Both the position numbers and the translations under genes were made by a program. DNA of 64,000 bases from Streptomyces sclerotialus (GTDB taxonomy: Bacteria; Actinomycetota; Actinomycetes; Streptomycetales; Streptomycetaceae), in assembly GCF_040907265.1 (NCBI RefSeq), contig NZ_JBFOHP010000002.1, positions 496,001 through 560,000 of the forward strand. The letters are read 5' to 3'. Positions 57,376 to 64,000 of the stretch are shown here, in pieces (position 1 is the stretch's first letter; each line of letters opens with the position of its first letter). The notes under the pieces were generated by a model. The model made no database searches. It worked only from the letters and a program-made list of their open reading frames with translations, and had not been told where the DNA came from.

Positions 57376-58824
57376 TTACCGGGAGAACAGATGGTTGATC
57401 TGGCTGTTGGTCCGGTCGAGGCTGCCGACCGGGGCTCCGTTGGCGTAGATGTCCTGCATGGCGGGGCGCATCAGGGCGTACACGTCCGCCGCGTGATCGG
57501 TGATCGGGAAGGAGAACGTCATCGTCGCCTTGTCGTTCACCGGCCGGGTGAAGGCCGTGACGTCGATGCCCTGCTTCTCGTACGCGGCGACAGCGGCGTC
57601 CGTTCCCTCCCGGGTCGCGGGGAAGACGATGCCGTGCTCGCCGACGGTCTTCTGGCACGCGTCGGAGGCCAGGTACGCCACCCACTGCTCGGCGCCCTTC
57701 TTGTTCCGCGCGTGCTTCGACAGGGAATCGGCGAGGCCGTTCATCATCGTGGCGCGTTCACCGGTCGGGCCGACGGGTGTCCGGGCCGTGCCGATGCCGA
57801 CCTTCTTCATGCCGTGAAAGGTCTTGATCATCCATGAGCCGTGCAGTGCGGCCGCCGCCTTCCCCGCGCCGACCTGCACCTCGGGCCCGCTGGTCTCCGA
57901 GAAGTCCTTGAACGGTGCGAGATACCCCTTCTTCGCGAGACCGAAGTACCAGCCGACCGTCTGCTGGAAGACCTCCTGGTCGTAGTGGTAACGGGTCCCC
58001 CAGGTCCGCTTGTCCGTGTAGCGCCAGCCGGCCGAGGCCGCAAAACTGCTCCACTGGGTCTGGCCGTCGGCATCTCCCCCGTCGTTGGTGGCCAGGCCGT
58101 ACACCTTGACGTGCCGGCGGTCGAAGCCCGGTTCGTCGCCACGGACACCGTTGACGTCGACGGTGAGACGGGCGATGGCCTTCTCGAACGTGCCGCCGTC
58201 CCGGGGATTCCAGGTCAGGCGGTTCAGCTCGGCGGCGGAGAGGCCGGCATCGGCGGCCATCTTCTTGTTGAAGAAGAGGGCGACCGTGTCCCAGTCCTTC
58301 GGGGCCCCGTAACGGTGGCCGTCCTTCCCCTTCCAGGCCGCGGCGAGCCCCGGCTGGTAATCGGCGTCCTCGATCTTCCGGGTCAGCGGCAGCTCGTCCA
58401 GCGGCGCGAGTACTTTCAGGTCGGCGAACTGGGCGAACTTCTGGACATGGTTCGTGAAGACGTCCGGCTGCGTGCCCGCGATGAAGCTCGACGCGAGCTT
58501 GGTCCAGTAGTCGTCCCATCCCATCTGAGTGATCTTCACGTCGAGACCGGGGTGCCGCTTCTCGAAGCCCGCGGCACACGCCTCGTACGCCGGCAGCTGG
58601 TTGGCGTCCCACAGCCAGTACGTGACGGTCTCCCGCCGGGCGTCACCAGCGGACACGTCCTGCGCACCGCAACCGGAGAGCAGTACCAGCGCTCCGGCGA
58701 CGGCGCCCGCGAGGCGTACGCGTCTCCGCCGGTGGCCGAGGTGCCCAGGTCCGCCCGCCGACAGTGGACACCGAAGCGCAGGCGACGTCGCGTCCGGTGT
58801 ACGGAACCTAGAGATGGCGCGCAT
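57376..58824 (-). CDS. Sugar ABC transporter substrate-binding lipoprotein
   Basis: A 482-residue extracellular binding protein of the maltose-type class. A basic N terminus (HRRRRVRLAG) leads into AVAGALVLLSGC, a lipobox with Cys52 that is lipid-anchored after cleavage. The mature part opens ETVTYWLWDANQLPAYEAC and carries TQPDVFTNHVQKFAQFAD and APKDWDTVALFFNKK, typical of the family. It captures a sugar for the two permeases upstream. ATG 58824 follows GGAGGAG. 171 bp separate it from the dehydrogenase, which may have an internal promoter. Confidence 0.92.
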   Translation of the reverse strand: MRAISRFRTPDATSPALRCPLSAGGPGHLGHRRRRVRLAGAVAGALVLLSGCGAQDVSAGDARRETVTYWLWDANQLPAYEACAAGFEKRHPGLDVKITQMGWDDYWTKLASSFIAGTQPDVFTNHVQKFAQFADLKVLAPLDELPLTRKIEDADYQPGLAAAWKGKDGHRYGAPKDWDTVALFFNKKMAADAGLSAAELNRLTWNPRDGGTFEKAIARLTVDVNGVRGDEPGFDRRHVKVYGLATNDGGDADGQTQWSSFAASAGWRYTDKRTWGTRYHYDQEVFQQTVGWYFGLAKKGYLAPFKDFSETSGPEVQVGAGKAAAALHGSWMIKTFHGMKKVGIGTARTPVGPTGERATMMNGLADSLSKHARNKKGAEQWVAYLASDACQKTVGEHGIVFPATREGTDAAVAAYEKQGIDVTAFTRPVNDKATMTFSFPITDHAADVYALMRPAMQDIYANGAPVGSLDRTNSQINHLFSR

Positions 58825-58861
58825 GCGTGGCTCCTCCTTCCTTCCTCCTTGATCCCGCTGA

Positions 58862-59815
58862 CTACTTGATCCCGCTGAAACCGATGGAGTTGACGATGCG
58901 GCGTGCGCAGCACGCGAAGAGGACGAGCATCGGGAGGGCGGCGATCAGCGTCGCCGCCATGAGGCCCGACCAGTCCGTTCCCGTCTGCGGTGTCTGGGCC
59001 CGGAAGATGCCGAGCGCGACAGTCAGCACCCGGGAGCTGTCGCTGTAGGAGACCATCAGCGGCCAGAAGTAGTCGTTCCATGCCGTGATGTAGGTCAGGA
59101 CGCACAGGGTGACGACCGGTGTGGACGCCATGGGCAGCAGCACCCGGAAGAAGATCCGTATCTTGCCCGCGCCGTCCAGCAGCGCGGCCTCCTCGACCTC
59201 TCGGGGCAGGTTCATGAAGAACTGCCGGAGGAAGAAGACGGCGAACGGCGTCATGAACAGGCTGGGCAGGGCGATGCCGAGCAGGGTGTCCACCAGCCCG
59301 AGCTGCTTGATCAGCACGAAGTTCGGCAGCAGCGTGAAGATCGTAGGCACCATGAGCCCGGCGAGGAACAGCGCGAACACCCGGTCCCTCCCGCGCCACC
59401 GGAGCCGCGAGAAGGCGTAGGCGGCCATGGCGGAGAAGAGAATCTGGCAGGCCGTGATCGCCGTGGCGACGAGCGTGGAGTTGAGCAGGTAGCGCCAGAA
59501 GTCGATGGAGCCGCCCGCACCGCCCTGGGCGAGCGCTTCCTCGGTGCTCTGGAGGCCGAGGACGCGGGCGAAGCCGCCACCGGTGAGGCCGACAGGGAGC
59601 GGGGACGAAGGGTCGGTGGTCAGGGCAGCGTTGGACGACAGCGCGGTACGCAGGATCCAGTAGAAGGGCAGCAGGGTGATGGCGATGATCGCGGCCATCA
59701 CGATCCAGGCGCATACCCGTCCGGGCGAGGTACGGCGCCGTCGCGAGCGGAGCCTCCCGGAGGCCGGTGCACCGGCTGTGTCCGGCACGGTGGGCGGGCT
59801 GACGGTGACTGCCAT
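58862..59815 (-). CDS. Sugar ABC transporter permease, MalG type
   Basis: A 317-residue inner-membrane permease with six segments after a cytosolic N terminus. The ATPase-contact EAA loop reads EEAALLDGAGKIRIFFRVLLP, matching MalG-type subunits. It is 12 bp downstream of the MalF-type gene and 37 bp before the binding-protein gene. No ATPase gene is present; Streptomyces uses the shared MsiK for such systems. Confidence 0.92.
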   Translation of the reverse strand: MAVTVSPPTVPDTAGAPASGRLRSRRRRTSPGRVCAWIVMAAIIAITLLPFYWILRTALSSNAALTTDPSSPLPVGLTGGGFARVLGLQSTEEALAQGGAGGSIDFWRYLLNSTLVATAITACQILFSAMAAYAFSRLRWRGRDRVFALFLAGLMVPTIFTLLPNFVLIKQLGLVDTLLGIALPSLFMTPFAVFFLRQFFMNLPREVEEAALLDGAGKIRIFFRVLLPMASTPVVTLCVLTYITAWNDYFWPLMVSYSDSSRVLTVALGIFRAQTPQTGTDWSGLMAATLIAALPMLVLFACCARRIVNSIGFSGIK

Positions 59816-59827
59816 GGCGGCGGCTCC

Positions 59828-60799
59828 CTACTGACCGAGGTCGGTCCGGCCGGCCCGGGTGAGCCGGTACTGGATGACGGTGATCACGCTGAGGACGGCG
59901 AGCAGCGCGACGGACATGGCCGAGGCGTAGCCGAACTGGAAGCGTCCGAAGGCGGAGTTGTAGATGTAGAGCTGCAGGACGTTGGTGGCATTGGCCGGGC
60001 CGCCGGCCGTGGTCACCGCGACGGTGTCGAAGACCTGGAACGACCCGATCACGGTCATGATCAGAACGACTGCCAGTACCGGGCGCAGCAGCGGCAGCGT
60101 CACCCGCCAGAACATCCGCCACTCGCCCGCGCCGTCGACTCTCGCCGCTTCGTAGACGTCGCCGGGAATGGCCTGGAGCCCGGCGAAGAGGAGCAGTGCG
60201 GTGTAGCCGACGTGCCGCCAGACGTTGATGAGGGCGATGGTCGGGATCGCCCAGGTCTCGTCGGCCAGGAAGGGTATGTGCTCCATGCCCATGGCGCCGA
60301 GGATGCGATTGCCGATGCCCAGCTGGGTGTCGAGCATCCACAGCCAGACGATGCCGGCGACAACGTTCGACACGAGATAGGGCGTCAGCACGATGCCGCG
60401 CAGCACGGCCGACTGCGTGAGCCGCTGCATGAGCACGGCGATCGCCAGGGCCGCCACGGTCTGCACGCCGATGTTGATCACGACGTACTCGACGGTGAGA
60501 CGCAAGGACTCCCAGAAAAGGGGGTCGCGGACCATGCGCACGTAATTGTCCAGGCCGACCCACTCAGCCGGCGTCAGCAGGTTGTACCGCGTGAAGCTGA
60601 GCCAGATGCCGCGCAGGGTGGGCCAGAGCAGGAACACCAGGAAGCCGAGCATGGCGGGCGCGACGAACAGCGCGGCGAGAGCTCCGTCTCCGCGCCCGCC
60701 ACCGTCCCGTTCGGCGTCCCGCTTCGCGGCCGCGGGCCGTGGGGCTGCGCCGGGGCGCCAACGCAGGCGCACCGACGAGCTGTTGTCAGCGACGGTCAT
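59828..60799 (-). CDS. Sugar ABC transporter permease, MalF type
   Basis: A 323-residue permease with six segments and the EAA loop YEAARVDGAGEWRMFWRVTLP. It pairs with the MalG-type subunit to form the channel. ATG 60799 follows GGAG at a good distance. As first gene of the operon it is divergent from the ROK regulator at 61075. The N terminus of 35 residues is rich in Arg and Asp and is cytosolic. Confidence 0.92.
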   Translation of the reverse strand: MTVADNSSSVRLRWRPGAAPRPAAAKRDAERDGGGRGDGALAALFVAPAMLGFLVFLLWPTLRGIWLSFTRYNLLTPAEWVGLDNYVRMVRDPLFWESLRLTVEYVVINIGVQTVAALAIAVLMQRLTQSAVLRGIVLTPYLVSNVVAGIVWLWMLDTQLGIGNRILGAMGMEHIPFLADETWAIPTIALINVWRHVGYTALLLFAGLQAIPGDVYEAARVDGAGEWRMFWRVTLPLLRPVLAVVLIMTVIGSFQVFDTVAVTTAGGPANATNVLQLYIYNSAFGRFQFGYASAMSVALLAVLSVITVIQYRLTRAGRTDLGQ

Positions 60800-60896
60800 C
60801 TGCGACTCCTTCGTCGGCGGCTCGTCCGGTTTACTTTCGACTCAGAACAATCCTGCCGTCAAGGCTCGCGCACAGACCTTTCTGCACCCCATCCAT

Positions 60897-60909
60897 TCAC
60901 TCAGAGTGA
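60897..60909. promoter_or_regulatory. ROK operator candidate
   Basis: TCACT-CAG-AGTGA, a perfect short palindrome in the 275-bp spacer of the divergent transporter and ROK genes. Confidence 0.45.
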
Positions 60910-60918
60910 TGAACATCC

Positions 60919-60947
60919 TTGACCTTACTTCCGTCGGGAAATTAATC
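60919..60947 (+). promoter_or_regulatory. Promoter of the ROK gene
   Basis: TTGACC at 60919-60924, 17-bp spacer, TTAATC at 60942-60947. The candidate operator lies just upstream. Confidence 0.45.
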
Positions 60948-61074
60948 TGTGACCAGTTCGAGGTGGTCCTGACCCCGAATAACCTCGGACGACCGGACGA
61001 CCTGAGGTCGCTGCCATGTCTGAAACCACTGCCACGTCCGAGCCCCCACCCCTTCACACCTGCGCGAGGACCCC

Positions 61075-62247
61075 ATGAGCACACTTGCCGCGAGCTGGTT
61101 GCCGCTGAGCCCTGGCGAACGGGCCGTGGCACTCGAGGTGCTGACCCACGGTCCGCTCTCCCGCACGGAGATCGCCCGACGGCTGGACCTCTCGCCCGGC
61201 AGCCTCACCCGGCTGACCAAGCCGCTCATCGAGTCCGGGCTGCTGATCGAGGCGGACTGGCCGACGGACGAGACCTCAGCAGCCGCGGCGGCCCGACAGG
61301 GACGCCCGTCCCAGCCACTGGACGTCATCGCCGAGTCACGTCACTTCGCCGGCTTCAAGATCACCGCGGACACCGTCTACGGGGTGGTCACCACACTGAG
61401 GAGCGAGATCGTCGCCGAGCACACCCAGCCGCTCACCACGCACGAACCGCACGCGGTGGCAGACCTCGTGCACGGCATGGCGGAAGCGTTCGCGGAGGAT
61501 TTCCCGCAGCTGGCGGGGATAGGCATCGGCGTGGGTGGCCGGGTCCAGGACCGTGCCGTCGTCGCGGAGTCCGCCTTCCTCGGCTGGTCGGACGTGCCGA
61601 TAGCAGAGCTCCTGGAGGAGCGGTCGGGCCTGCCCGTGGTCGTGGAGAACGATGTCGCCGCGTTGATAGAGGCCGAAACGTGGTTCGGCGCGGGCCGCGG
61701 GCTGGAGCGGTTCGCTGTCCTCACGATCGGCGCGGGCATCGGGTACGGCCTGGTGCTGAACGGCAAGCTGATCCGCTCCGGCGACGACGGGCGCGGCGTC
61801 GGCAAGCGCTGGATCGTCAATCCGAACGGCCCGCTCACTCCGGACGGCGAGCGCGGCAGCGCCATCGCCCTCCTCACCATTCCGAACATCTGCTACCAGG
61901 TCCAGGCCGCGACGGGCCGCGAGGTCGATTACGAAGAGGTCCTCGCACTCGCCGCGGCCGGTGATCCCGTGGCGTCCCGGGTGATCGACGAGGCTGCCCG
62001 GGGCCTGGGCACGCTGGTGGCGCAGATCGCGAACTTCGCCCTGCCGGAGAAGATCCTGCTCGCCGGCGAGGGCGTGGGCCTGGTCGACGTCGCGGCACCG
62101 GCGGTCCAGGAGGCCATATCCGCCAACCGGCACCCCTTGGCGGACCCCGTCGTCCTGGAGAGCAAGGTCTCCGACTTCCACCAGTGGGCCCGCGGCGCGG
62201 CAGTCCTGGCCATTCAGGTACTGGTACTGGGCGCGAAGGAGGGGTGA
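61075..62247 (+). CDS. ROK family transcriptional regulator
   Basis: A 390-residue ROK repressor: helix-turn-helix at about 20-65 (HGPLSRTEIARRLDLSPGSLTRLTKPLIESG) and a sugar-kinase-like domain at 90-385 (GVGGRVQDRAVVAESAFLGWSDVP, VVENDVAALIEAETWFGAGRG, IGAGIGYGLVLNGKL). The zinc motif CxCGxxGC of most ROK proteins is absent; the equivalent stretch reads VNPNGPLTPDGERGS, so it cannot bind that metal and may sense sugar differently. ATG 61075 follows GAGGA. It probably controls the divergent sugar transporter. Confidence 0.9.
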   Translation: MSTLAASWLPLSPGERAVALEVLTHGPLSRTEIARRLDLSPGSLTRLTKPLIESGLLIEADWPTDETSAAAAARQGRPSQPLDVIAESRHFAGFKITADTVYGVVTTLRSEIVAEHTQPLTTHEPHAVADLVHGMAEAFAEDFPQLAGIGIGVGGRVQDRAVVAESAFLGWSDVPIAELLEERSGLPVVVENDVAALIEAETWFGAGRGLERFAVLTIGAGIGYGLVLNGKLIRSGDDGRGVGKRWIVNPNGPLTPDGERGSAIALLTIPNICYQVQAATGREVDYEEVLALAAAGDPVASRVIDEAARGLGTLVAQIANFALPEKILLAGEGVGLVDVAAPAVQEAISANRHPLADPVVLESKVSDFHQWARGAAVLAIQVLVLGAKEG

Positions 62248-62495
62248 GAGCCGGACCGCGCGATCATCGCATCGCGGCTGATGATGATTCTTCGGGAGCT
62301 ACCGGGCGGGGGCTGCTAGGCCATCGGGCAGATGTCGTGGGGGTCGGTGCGGGATGCGGCGGCCGGGATGTGGGACGGTGCATGTGCGTCTCGTGGTCCG
62401 GCCCGGCTCCCGCCCGTACGACTCTCCGTACGGCCCGGTCATGCTGGTTGGACCGTACGACGTGGAGGCAAGCACAACGAGGAGGAGAAGAGTCC

Positions 62496-62915
62496 ATGTC
62501 CAATCCGCCGCTTCCCGAGGCCGCCGTAGCCATGCTGAAGAAGCCGAACCCGGCTGTCATCACCACGCTCCGGTCCGACGGTCAGCCGGTGTCCACGGCC
62601 ACCTGGTACCTCTGGGACGACGGCCGGGTGCTGGTCAACATGGACGAAGGCCGCAAGCGGCTGACCCATGTGCGCAGGGACCCGCGGGTCACGCTCACCG
62701 CACTCGACGACGAGAGCTGGTACACGCACATCAGCATCATCGGGCGCGTCGTCGAACTGCGTGACGACGAAGGCCTGGCCGACATCGACCGGCTGGCTCA
62801 GCACTACACGGGCAAGGAGTACCCGCAGCGGGACCGCAAGCGGGTCAGCGCCTGGATCGAGATCGACCGCTGGCACGGCTGGGGCACCCTCAAGGACAAC
62901 AACCAGGTGGGCTGA
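62496..62915 (+). CDS. PPOX-class F420/FMN-binding protein
   Basis: A 139-residue split-barrel protein of the pyridoxamine phosphate oxidase-like group, with AVITTLRSDGQPVSTATWYLWDDGRVLVNM, KRLTHVRRDPRVTLTAL and RVSAWIEIDRWHGWG. Many actinobacterial members use F420 to reduce small molecules; some bind heme or FMN. ATG 62496 is set by GGAGGAG 9-16 nt upstream. Alone in its unit. CGTACG appears three times between 62415 and 62459 upstream, which might be a regulator site. Confidence 0.87.
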   Translation: MSNPPLPEAAVAMLKKPNPAVITTLRSDGQPVSTATWYLWDDGRVLVNMDEGRKRLTHVRRDPRVTLTALDDESWYTHISIIGRVVELRDDEGLADIDRLAQHYTGKEYPQRDRKRVSAWIEIDRWHGWGTLKDNNQVG

Positions 62916-63230
62916 CCAGAGGGCGAGGCCCCACCCCAAGGGGGCTCCCGAGGGACCGTTCCGAGGTCCTGAGCGATCATCCCCAGGGACCGTCCTGCGG
63001 GAGCACCCCGAGGGGCCGCAGGCGGGTCCGGCTCCGCCCAGTGCCCAGCCATCCCGCCTGCCGACCTGCCGACGGCCCTGACTGCCCCGCCTGCCGACCT
63101 GCCGACGGCCCTGACTGCCCCGCCTGCAGGCCCGCCCGCAGCCCTGGCCGGTCTGCTGGCTACGCGTCATCCGCCTGCCCGGCGTCCGGTTGTCCGGCTG
63201 CCCGGCTGCCCGGCTGCCCGGCTGCTCCGG
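62916..63230. other. Spacer with direct repeats, no gene
   Basis: This 315-bp stretch contains loosely repeated GGGACCGTCC/CCGAGGGG units, the 33-bp tandem repeat at 63057 and the 9-bp repeats near 63193. No coding signal. Confidence 0.6.
63057..63122. repeat. Two tandem 33-bp repeats
   Basis: Two exact copies of a 33-bp unit that begins CCTGCCGACCTGCCGACGGC, itself built of CCTGCCGA pieces. 11 codons long, so frame-neutral, but no gene covers it. Confidence 0.85.
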
Positions 63231-63232
63231 CT
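63193..63232. repeat. Tandem 9-bp repeats
   Basis: About four copies of CGGCTGCCC run up to the stop of the carbonic-anhydrase-like gene. Confidence 0.7.
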
Positions 63233-63836
63233 AGCCCGCGACCTGCCCGTTTCCGTCACTGCGGCCGCTGCCGGCTCCGCTGCCACTGCCGCTGCCGCTG
63301 CCGCTGCCGCTGCGTACGGTTTCCCGGTGGCGGGCGGCCAGGTCGACGTAGACCGCGGCGTTCAGCTTGATGGACTCCCGCTCCTCGTCGGTCAGCTCGC
63401 GCTTGACCTTGGCCGGTACGCCGGCGACCAGCGAATTGGGCGGCACCTGCATCCCCTGGGGAACCAGCGCCTGCGCGGCGACCAGCGATCCGGTGCCGAT
63501 GCGGGCACCGTTCAGCACCGTGGCGCCCATGCCGATCAGGACGTCGTCCTCGACGGTGCAGCCGTGCAGTACCGCGTTGTGACCGACCGACACCCGCTCG
63601 CCGACCGTGACCGGGAAACCGGGGTCGACATGAACGGTGCAGTTGTCCTGGATGTTGCTGTCCGCGCCGAGAACGATGGGGCCACCGTCGGCTCGCAGGA
63701 CGGTCTGGTACCAGACGCTCGAACCGGGAGCCATGGTGACCTCACCCAGTACGACGGAGGTCGGGGCGGTGAACGCGCCGGGGTCGATCTTCGGCTCCGG
63801 CCCGCCCACCCCGGAAATCAATGCCTGTCCCGTCAT
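63231..63836 (-). CDS. Gamma-carbonic anhydrase-like hexapeptide protein (PaaY/YrdA group)
   Basis: A 201-residue left-handed beta-helix protein with zinc ligands His69, His86 and His91 in CTVHVDPGFPVTVGERVSVGHNAVLHGC. These fit the gamma-class carbonic anhydrase/PaaY thioesterase site. The C terminus is a flexible (Gly-Ser) tail of six or more units followed by GRSDGNGQVAG, encoded by GCTGCC repeats and not seen in PaaY. ATG 63836 opens MTGQALISGVGG. Function: hydration of CO2 or hydrolysis of stalled CoA esters, not decidable. Confidence 0.88.
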   Translation of the reverse strand: MTGQALISGVGGPEPKIDPGAFTAPTSVVLGEVTMAPGSSVWYQTVLRADGGPIVLGADSNIQDNCTVHVDPGFPVTVGERVSVGHNAVLHGCTVEDDVLIGMGATVLNGARIGTGSLVAAQALVPQGMQVPPNSLVAGVPAKVKRELTDEERESIKLNAAVYVDLAARHRETVRSGSGSGSGSGSGAGSGRSDGNGQVAG

Positions 63837-64000
63837 CGCAGTCTCCTCGTGATGTCTTGTCGTCGCGCCGACAGCACCGTAGGTGACGTGCGCAGGGAAC
63901 CAGACCCTGCTGGGGCGAAGATCACAAGGAGATGAGGGATAGGAGGCAGCGGGACAGGCGGCGCCTTGCTCCTCAGCAGCGGTCTACTCGGCAGCGGCGG

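Noticed and set aside
63984..64000. 3' end of a minus-strand gene (AAAE, TAG at 63984) entering from the right edge
   Set aside because: Only five codons are available, which cannot be told from chance.
1..64000. rRNA, tRNA, integrase, plasmid or phage genes, and intact insertion sequences
   Set aside because: None recognised on reading both strands; the decayed regions show no transposase motif or terminal repeats that I can support.

Overview
The window is high-GC actinobacterial chromosome, almost certainly Streptomyces. The signs are strong G/C bias at third codon positions, frequent GTG starts, GGAGG-type ribosome binding sites, TANNNT-type -10 boxes lying 6-8 nt before start codons (leaderless mRNAs), and typical soil-streptomycete gene content: many TetR/LysR/LacI/ROK/Lrp regulators, P450, secreted glycosidases, a sugar ABC system without its own ATPase, and DUF3140/DUF6328 proteins. 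I see no rRNA, tRNA, CRISPR array, phage or intact insertion sequence. The content looks like accessory, catabolic chromosome.

Layout. 0-2 kb: divergent TetR repressor and FAD monooxygenase with two palindromic operators. 2-5.8 kb: AraC regulator divergent from vdcBCD, the non-oxidative hydroxyarylic (vanillate-type) decarboxylase, flanked by two small secreted proteins. 6-9.8 kb: an SDR with palindromes around its promoter, DUF3140, a pair of divergent genes (ArsR-like regulator, MFS exporter) that have both lost their 5' halves, and a LysR regulator. 9.9-17 kb: CatB/Vat-like acetyltransferase, amino-acid permease, DUF885 peptidase, an unusual ATP-grasp/GNAT fusion, SDR, second CatB-like acetyltransferase. 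17-22.9 kb: sbcC-sbcD and a Ser/Thr kinase. 23-30 kb: GlcD-type FAD oxidase, acyl-CoA dehydrogenase translationally coupled to a giant indolepyruvate:ferredoxin oxidoreductase, with a divergent Lrp regulator. 30-36 kb: cysteine-containing heptad-repeat protein, Orn/Lys/Arg decarboxylase, VOC protein, an OppD-type ATPase remnant, proline-rich protein plus DUF6328, YigZ/IMPACT, ferritin-like protein.

36-43 kb: TetR-P450 operon under a 39-bp perfect palindrome, SDR, Gfo/Idh oxidoreductase, CoA-binding protein, and a LacI regulator whose frame runs about 220 codons past its normal end. 43-48 kb: two secreted six-hairpin glycosidases (the second GH15) with a LacI-type operator over their promoter, ended by a strong terminator. 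48.2-50.8 kb: a pair of small unknown genes, a gene graveyard (hydrolase, ABC ATPase and AraC fragments), and two small charged proteins. 50.9-55.9 kb: GNAT, PobA-like hydroxylase, a YbaK-family gene broken by an in-frame TGA, XRE-cupin regulator divergent from an EamA exporter, and a hexapeptide acyltransferase. 56-62.3 kb: sugar ABC importer plus sugar dehydrogenase, divergent ROK regulator. 62.5 kb to end: PPOX/F420 protein and a gamma-carbonic-anhydrase-like protein beside short tandem repeats.

Functionally the window centres on aromatic acid use (FAD hydroxylases, vdcBCD, arylpyruvate oxidoreductase) and secreted carbohydrate breakdown and uptake, each unit with its own local regulator and visible palindromic operator. 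About six gene remnants, concentrated at 7.7-8.8, 33.4 and 49.2-50.1 kb, show ongoing decay of accessory genes.
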